Assembly (NCBI RefSeq): GCF_900184935.1
Contig: NZ_FXYE01000001.1
Location: forward strand, 1,674,001-1,738,000
DNA length: 64,000 nucleotides
Direction: 5' to 3'
From: Actibacterium lipolyticum
GTDB lineage: Bacteria; Pseudomonadota; Alphaproteobacteria; Rhodobacterales; Rhodobacteraceae
Positions 60,678 to 64,000 of this stretch are shown here, one piece after another; within the stretch, counting starts at the first letter, position 1, and every line of letters starts with the position of its first letter. The notes below the pieces were generated by a model that was not told the DNA's origin, searched no databases, and saw only the letters and a program-made list of their open reading frames with translations. The translations under genes were made by a program, and so were the position numbers.

Positions 60678-61547
60678 ATGCCAAGAAGCTTTTTCGCATT
60701 GTGCCGCATAAATGATCAGAATGTTGTTCGACGTATTCCCCTCCAAGCAGGAGTCCAAGCCGAGATTGAACAACTGTTCGATCATCAAGAAGCTGCGTTC
60801 TTGGATGGGAAGGACAATGACCAACCCTTCGATGGGAAATGGACCCCAGATGGAAATGACCTCTTGGTCATCGACGACCAGCCTCTGCTCCAACCCTTCA
60901 ACGAAACGCTTCAGAACGGACCTGCTGCATATGATCGGCTGGATGTCACCAATTATGATCAAGCGGGCATCAAAGCTGTCTTTATGAGATCGAACGCGGA
61001 TCAAAACCGCATACTCCTTCAACGGTTTCAGAGTTCACAGTATCTTGCAAAGGGCAGGTTCACGCTGCGATACGATAACAATCAGTTCGCCAAATTGACT
61101 GAGCACGGCTTTTCGCTTGATACTAAGCTTACGGCTGTCATCGAAGGTAGTGCTGTGAAATTTGTGAGTTTTGCGAACTTACGAAAGATCATGACAATCC
61201 AAGAGCACTTTGTTGCGGCAACGGAAGCGGAAGTGCAAACGTTCGCAGCCCACGGTCATTTTCATGTTGAGAATGCAGCGTTGTTTGACGCTGCAATGGA
61301 TGAGAGGAGCCGCAAGTTGATCAAGGGTGTTTTGACCTCCGGGGTGTTGGAGCAAAATGACGTTGTTACAATTCGAACTCGTGCAGCCGATATCGGCTTG
61401 GATATTACCGAACAGAACGGACGCTTAATTCTTCCTGGCGATAAGAAACGACTGAAGGTGATCCTGAACTTCCTTGAGGAAGGCGTGTTCAAAGGTGTGT
61501 TCTCAAACGCACTGTTTGAAACCAACTCGAAACGAACGGTAGCGTAG
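60678..61547 (+). CDS. kwaB: DUF4868-like protein, KwaB-like (Kiwa anti-phage system)
   Basis: A 289-residue soluble protein with the features of DUF4868: a central KFVSFANLRKIMTIQEHF segment (around residues 155 to 172) and a C-terminal LKVILNFLEEGVFKGVFSN stretch with basic end. KwaB of Kiwa carries DUF4868 and works with membrane KwaA. It starts 2 nt after the kwaA-like stop, and its TAG shares one base with the GTG of hsdR, so it is translated with both neighbours. Confidence 0.72.
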   Translation: MPRSFFALCRINDQNVVRRIPLQAGVQAEIEQLFDHQEAAFLDGKDNDQPFDGKWTPDGNDLLVIDDQPLLQPFNETLQNGPAAYDRLDVTNYDQAGIKAVFMRSNADQNRILLQRFQSSQYLAKGRFTLRYDNNQFAKLTEHGFSLDTKLTAVIEGSAVKFVSFANLRKIMTIQEHFVAATEAEVQTFAAHGHFHVENAALFDAAMDERSRKLIKGVLTSGVLEQNDVVTIRTRAADIGLDITEQNGRLILPGDKKRLKVILNFLEEGVFKGVFSNALFETNSKRTVA

Positions 61548-64000
61548 TGACGTCCCGCACCCCCGACACCCGCGAAGAGGCGGCTTCTAAACTGCCGGCT
61601 CTGCATGTGCTGATGGCCATGGGGTGGGTTTACCTGCCTCCAGCCGAGGCGCTGGCCCTGCGTGGCTCGGAACGCGGTGTGTTGTTGGAGCCTGTCTTGC
61701 GGGAACGGCTAAAAGGGCATCGGTTCGATTTCAAGGGCCAGTCCTATCCTCTCTCTGCTGGTGGCATTGATCAGGTGGTGCGCGAGATCAGCGCCACGGG
61801 CCTGAACGAAGGGCTGATCCCTGCAAATGAGGCCATTTACAAGCATCTGACATTGGGGATCACGGTCACCGAATTCGTGGATGGTCAGCGCACATCCGTC
61901 ACCGTGCCCTTGATCGACTGGACAGACCCCTCCGCCAGCACCTTTCAGGTCACCGAAGAACTCAGCGTTGAGCGGCCTGCTGGCATGGGGCGGTATCGGC
62001 CCGATGTGGTTTGTTATGTGAACGGCATCCCCCTGGTGGTGATCGAGGCCAAGCGACCGGTGTCATCAGGCAAGGACGCCGCAATGGTGGCCGAGGGGAT
62101 CAGCCAGCACCTGCGCAACCAGAAGGTCGACGGCATTCAGGACCTCTACGCCTATTCGCAACTGCTACTATCGATCTCTGGCTCGGATGGGCGCTATGGC
62201 ACCACGGGCACCCCCACAAAGTTCTGGGCGGCATGGACTGAGGAAGAGATTACCGAGGCCGAGATGCAGGCCGTGAAGTCCGCGCCCCTCTCAGAGGCTC
62301 AAAAAGCGGCGCTCTTTGCAGACAAGCCCAAGTGGATGCAGGACGACTTCGACAGGCTCCACAGTGGCCCTGTGTGGCCCACAGAGCAAGACAGGTTGAT
62401 CATCAGCCTGCTGCGGCCTGATCGCTTGCTGGACTTCACCAGACGGTTCATTTTCTTTGACCGGAAGCTGGGCAAGATCGCGGCGCGGTATCAGCAGGTG
62501 CAGGGGGCCAAGGCCATCCTGACCCAGGTATCCCACCAGAAGCCCGATGGCAGTCGTGAGGGCGGCGTAATCTGGCACACCACAGGATCGGGCAAATCGA
62601 ACCTGATGGTATTCCTGACAAAGGCGCTGCTACTGGACAAGGAGCTTGCCGGATGTCGCATCATCATTGTCACGGATCGTGTGGACCTTGAGAAACAGCT
62701 TGCGGCAACTTTCATGACGGGCGGGGCCTTCGGGTCTGCGGTGGCGACGAAGAAGGAGGGTGAGACCTCCAAAGTGCAGTCGGGTCGTGATCTGGCTAAG
62801 CGTATTGGTTCTGGGTCAGAACGGATCATCTTTACACTGCTTCAGAAGTTCAATTCAGCCACGAAACTTCCGGAGTGCAAGAACACCTCGGACAAAATCA
62901 TTGTTCTGGTTGATGAGGGGCACCGCAGCCAAGGCGGTGAGAACCATGAGCGGATGCGGCTTGCACTGCCCAACGCAGCCTTCATCGCCTTCACGGGAAC
63001 GCCGCTGCTGAAAGAAGATAAAACCCGCAACAAGTTCGGCCCGATCCTCCACGCCTATACGATGCAGGATGCTGTCGAGGACGGTGCGGTCACCCCATTG
63101 GTTTATGAGGAACGTCGGCCCGTTGTTGATATCAATGATGCTGCTATCGATGCCTGGTTCGACAAGATCACAACCGGCTTGTCGGACAGCCAGAAATCGG
63201 ACCTGAAACAGAAGTATTCCAGCCGGGGTCAGATATACGGCGCGGCGCACCGTATCGACCTGATCGCCTACGACATCGCGATCCATTTCACCGAGAACTT
63301 TGCCAAGCTGAAGCTCGGCTTAAAGGCGCAACTGGCGACTGACAGTAAGCTGTCTGCGATCCGGTACAAGAAAGCACTCGATGAAACTGGCCTCGTCACC
63401 AGCGCGGTTGTGATCTCGGCCCCCGACACCCGTGAGGGTCATGATGATACAGATGATGCAAAGACACCTGAGGTGCAGACCTGGTGGAAAATGAATGTTT
63501 GCAATGATGCGGACGCCTATGAAACTGATGTCATCGAACGATTTGGCACCGATGGCGCACCGGATATCCTGATCGTCGTGGACAAGCTGCTGACGGGCTT
63601 TGACGAACCCCGCAACGCCGTCCTTTATATCGACAAACACCTCAAGGATCATAACCTGCTTCAGGCTATCGCGCGAGTGAACCGTCTGCATGAGGCCAAA
63701 CAGTTCGGGTATCTGATCGACTATCGAGGGATTCTTGCTGAACTGGATACATCGATCCAGGACTATGCGGACCTCGCCTCACAAACCCAAGCCGGATACG
63801 AGATTGACGATCTTGCGGGCACGGTCACGAACGTTTCTGTCGAATATAAGCGCCTCCCTGGCCTGCATGATGCGGTATGGGCGATTTTCTCTGGCGTGCA
63901 GAACAAGCAAGATATCGAACAGTTCCGACGCGTCCTTGTCCCCAAGACTGCTGATGATGGAGCTGGTCACAGCATAGATGCCAACCAGAAAGTCCGAGAG
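61547..64000 (+). CDS. hsdR: Type I R-M endonuclease/translocase subunit, runs off window
   Basis: ATP-driven DNA translocase and nuclease, 818 residues visible without a stop. The N-terminal PD-(D/E)XK nuclease has Asp153, Glu167 and Lys169 (RPDVVCYV and VVIEAKR). Walker A is TTGSGKS (345 to 351), the DEAD-like box is VDEGHRSQ, and FTGTPL is motif III. GTG 61547 overlaps the kwaB-like stop codon by one base. The C-terminal HsdM-interaction region lies outside the window. Confidence 0.93.
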   Translation, partial: MTSRTPDTREEAASKLPALHVLMAMGWVYLPPAEALALRGSERGVLLEPVLRERLKGHRFDFKGQSYPLSAGGIDQVVREISATGLNEGLIPANEAIYKHLTLGITVTEFVDGQRTSVTVPLIDWTDPSASTFQVTEELSVERPAGMGRYRPDVVCYVNGIPLVVIEAKRPVSSGKDAAMVAEGISQHLRNQKVDGIQDLYAYSQLLLSISGSDGRYGTTGTPTKFWAAWTEEEITEAEMQAVKSAPLSEAQKAALFADKPKWMQDDFDRLHSGPVWPTEQDRLIISLLRPDRLLDFTRRFIFFDRKLGKIAARYQQVQGAKAILTQVSHQKPDGSREGGVIWHTTGSGKSNLMVFLTKALLLDKELAGCRIIIVTDRVDLEKQLAATFMTGGAFGSAVATKKEGETSKVQSGRDLAKRIGSGSERIIFTLLQKFNSATKLPECKNTSDKIIVLVDEGHRSQGGENHERMRLALPNAAFIAFTGTPLLKEDKTRNKFGPILHAYTMQDAVEDGAVTPLVYEERRPVVDINDAAIDAWFDKITTGLSDSQKSDLKQKYSSRGQIYGAAHRIDLIAYDIAIHFTENFAKLKLGLKAQLATDSKLSAIRYKKALDETGLVTSAVVISAPDTREGHDDTDDAKTPEVQTWWKMNVCNDADAYETDVIERFGTDGAPDILIVVDKLLTGFDEPRNAVLYIDKHLKDHNLLQAIARVNRLHEAKQFGYLIDYRGILAELDTSIQDYADLASQTQAGYEIDDLAGTVTNVSVEYKRLPGLHDAVWAIFSGVQNKQDIEQFRRVLVPKTADDGAGHSIDANQKVRE

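Larger units (their letters stand above)
46916..64000. mobile_element. Genomic island integrated at tRNA-Ser, right end outside window
   Basis: Directly after the tRNA 3' end come a tyrosine integrase with a small HTH gene, two unrecognised proteins, and a second recombinase pair with a double-HTH regulator. A helicase-like protein, a KfrA-like protein and a type I R-M operon with Kiwa-like genes follow. The 3' part of tRNA-Ser is the likely attachment site. I did not find a second copy of the tRNA 3' end within the window, so the far border lies beyond 64000. Confidence 0.8.

Noticed and set aside
46916-64000. CRISPR array or second tRNA-end repeat within the island
   Set aside because: No regularly spaced direct repeats and no copy of the tRNA 3' segment were seen in this stretch.

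Overview
The window reads as a chromosomal segment of an alphaproteobacterium, most likely a Roseobacter-group member of the Rhodobacterales. The support is the gene repertoire: ChpT phosphotransferase, TTAA-N7-TTAA CtrA-type boxes, an ornithine-lipid olsB-olsA pair, an L21 ribosomal protein with a long Ala/Lys-rich C-terminal extension, DUF6456 and DUF6477 proteins, and a non-pyrrolysine MttB-family methyltransferase. Coding density is high, many genes overlap by 4 nt, and GC is high outside the accessory part. No 16S rRNA or species marker is present, so the assignment is by gene content only.

Positions 1 to about 46,700 are core-like. In order they hold lipA (cut by the window start), a peroxiredoxin, a VIT-family transporter, the DUF6456/DUF6477 pair and an MttB homologue. 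Next come two FadL-type outer-membrane proteins around guaA and two EamA exporters, then metA, ppk2 and a TetR regulator. A spermidine/putrescine-type ABC transporter without a binding protein, rplM-rpsI, a LysR regulator, an ABC-2 exporter, an MFS transporter and rimO follow. The remainder is speD-speE, a thioesterase and enoyl-CoA hydratase, an M32 carboxypeptidase with heme A synthase, trmJ-like and thiE-like genes, olsB-olsA, chpT, and a long leftward cluster rplU-rpmA-rtcB-lysE-GNAT-GNAT-obgE-proB-proA. A tRNA-Ser(CGA) ends this part.

From the 3' end of tRNA-Ser (46,915) to the window end is a mobile genomic island. It has a tyrosine integrase with a small HTH gene overlapping it, two unrecognised proteins, and a second recombination module of two large tandem tyrosine recombinases plus a double-HTH protein. 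Facing away from this is a P-loop protein with a four-cysteine arrangement like XPD/DinG iron-sulfur helicases, followed by a KfrA-like coiled-coil DNA-binding protein.

The cargo at the right end is a type I restriction-modification operon, hsdM-hsdS-x-y-hsdR. The two inserted genes, a four-helix membrane protein and a DUF4868-like protein, look like the Kiwa anti-phage pair KwaA-KwaB. Junctions are overlapping or nearly so, so restriction-modification and Kiwa-like genes are probably co-expressed. hsdR runs off the window. This nested defence operon on a dual-recombinase island is the most notable part of the window.
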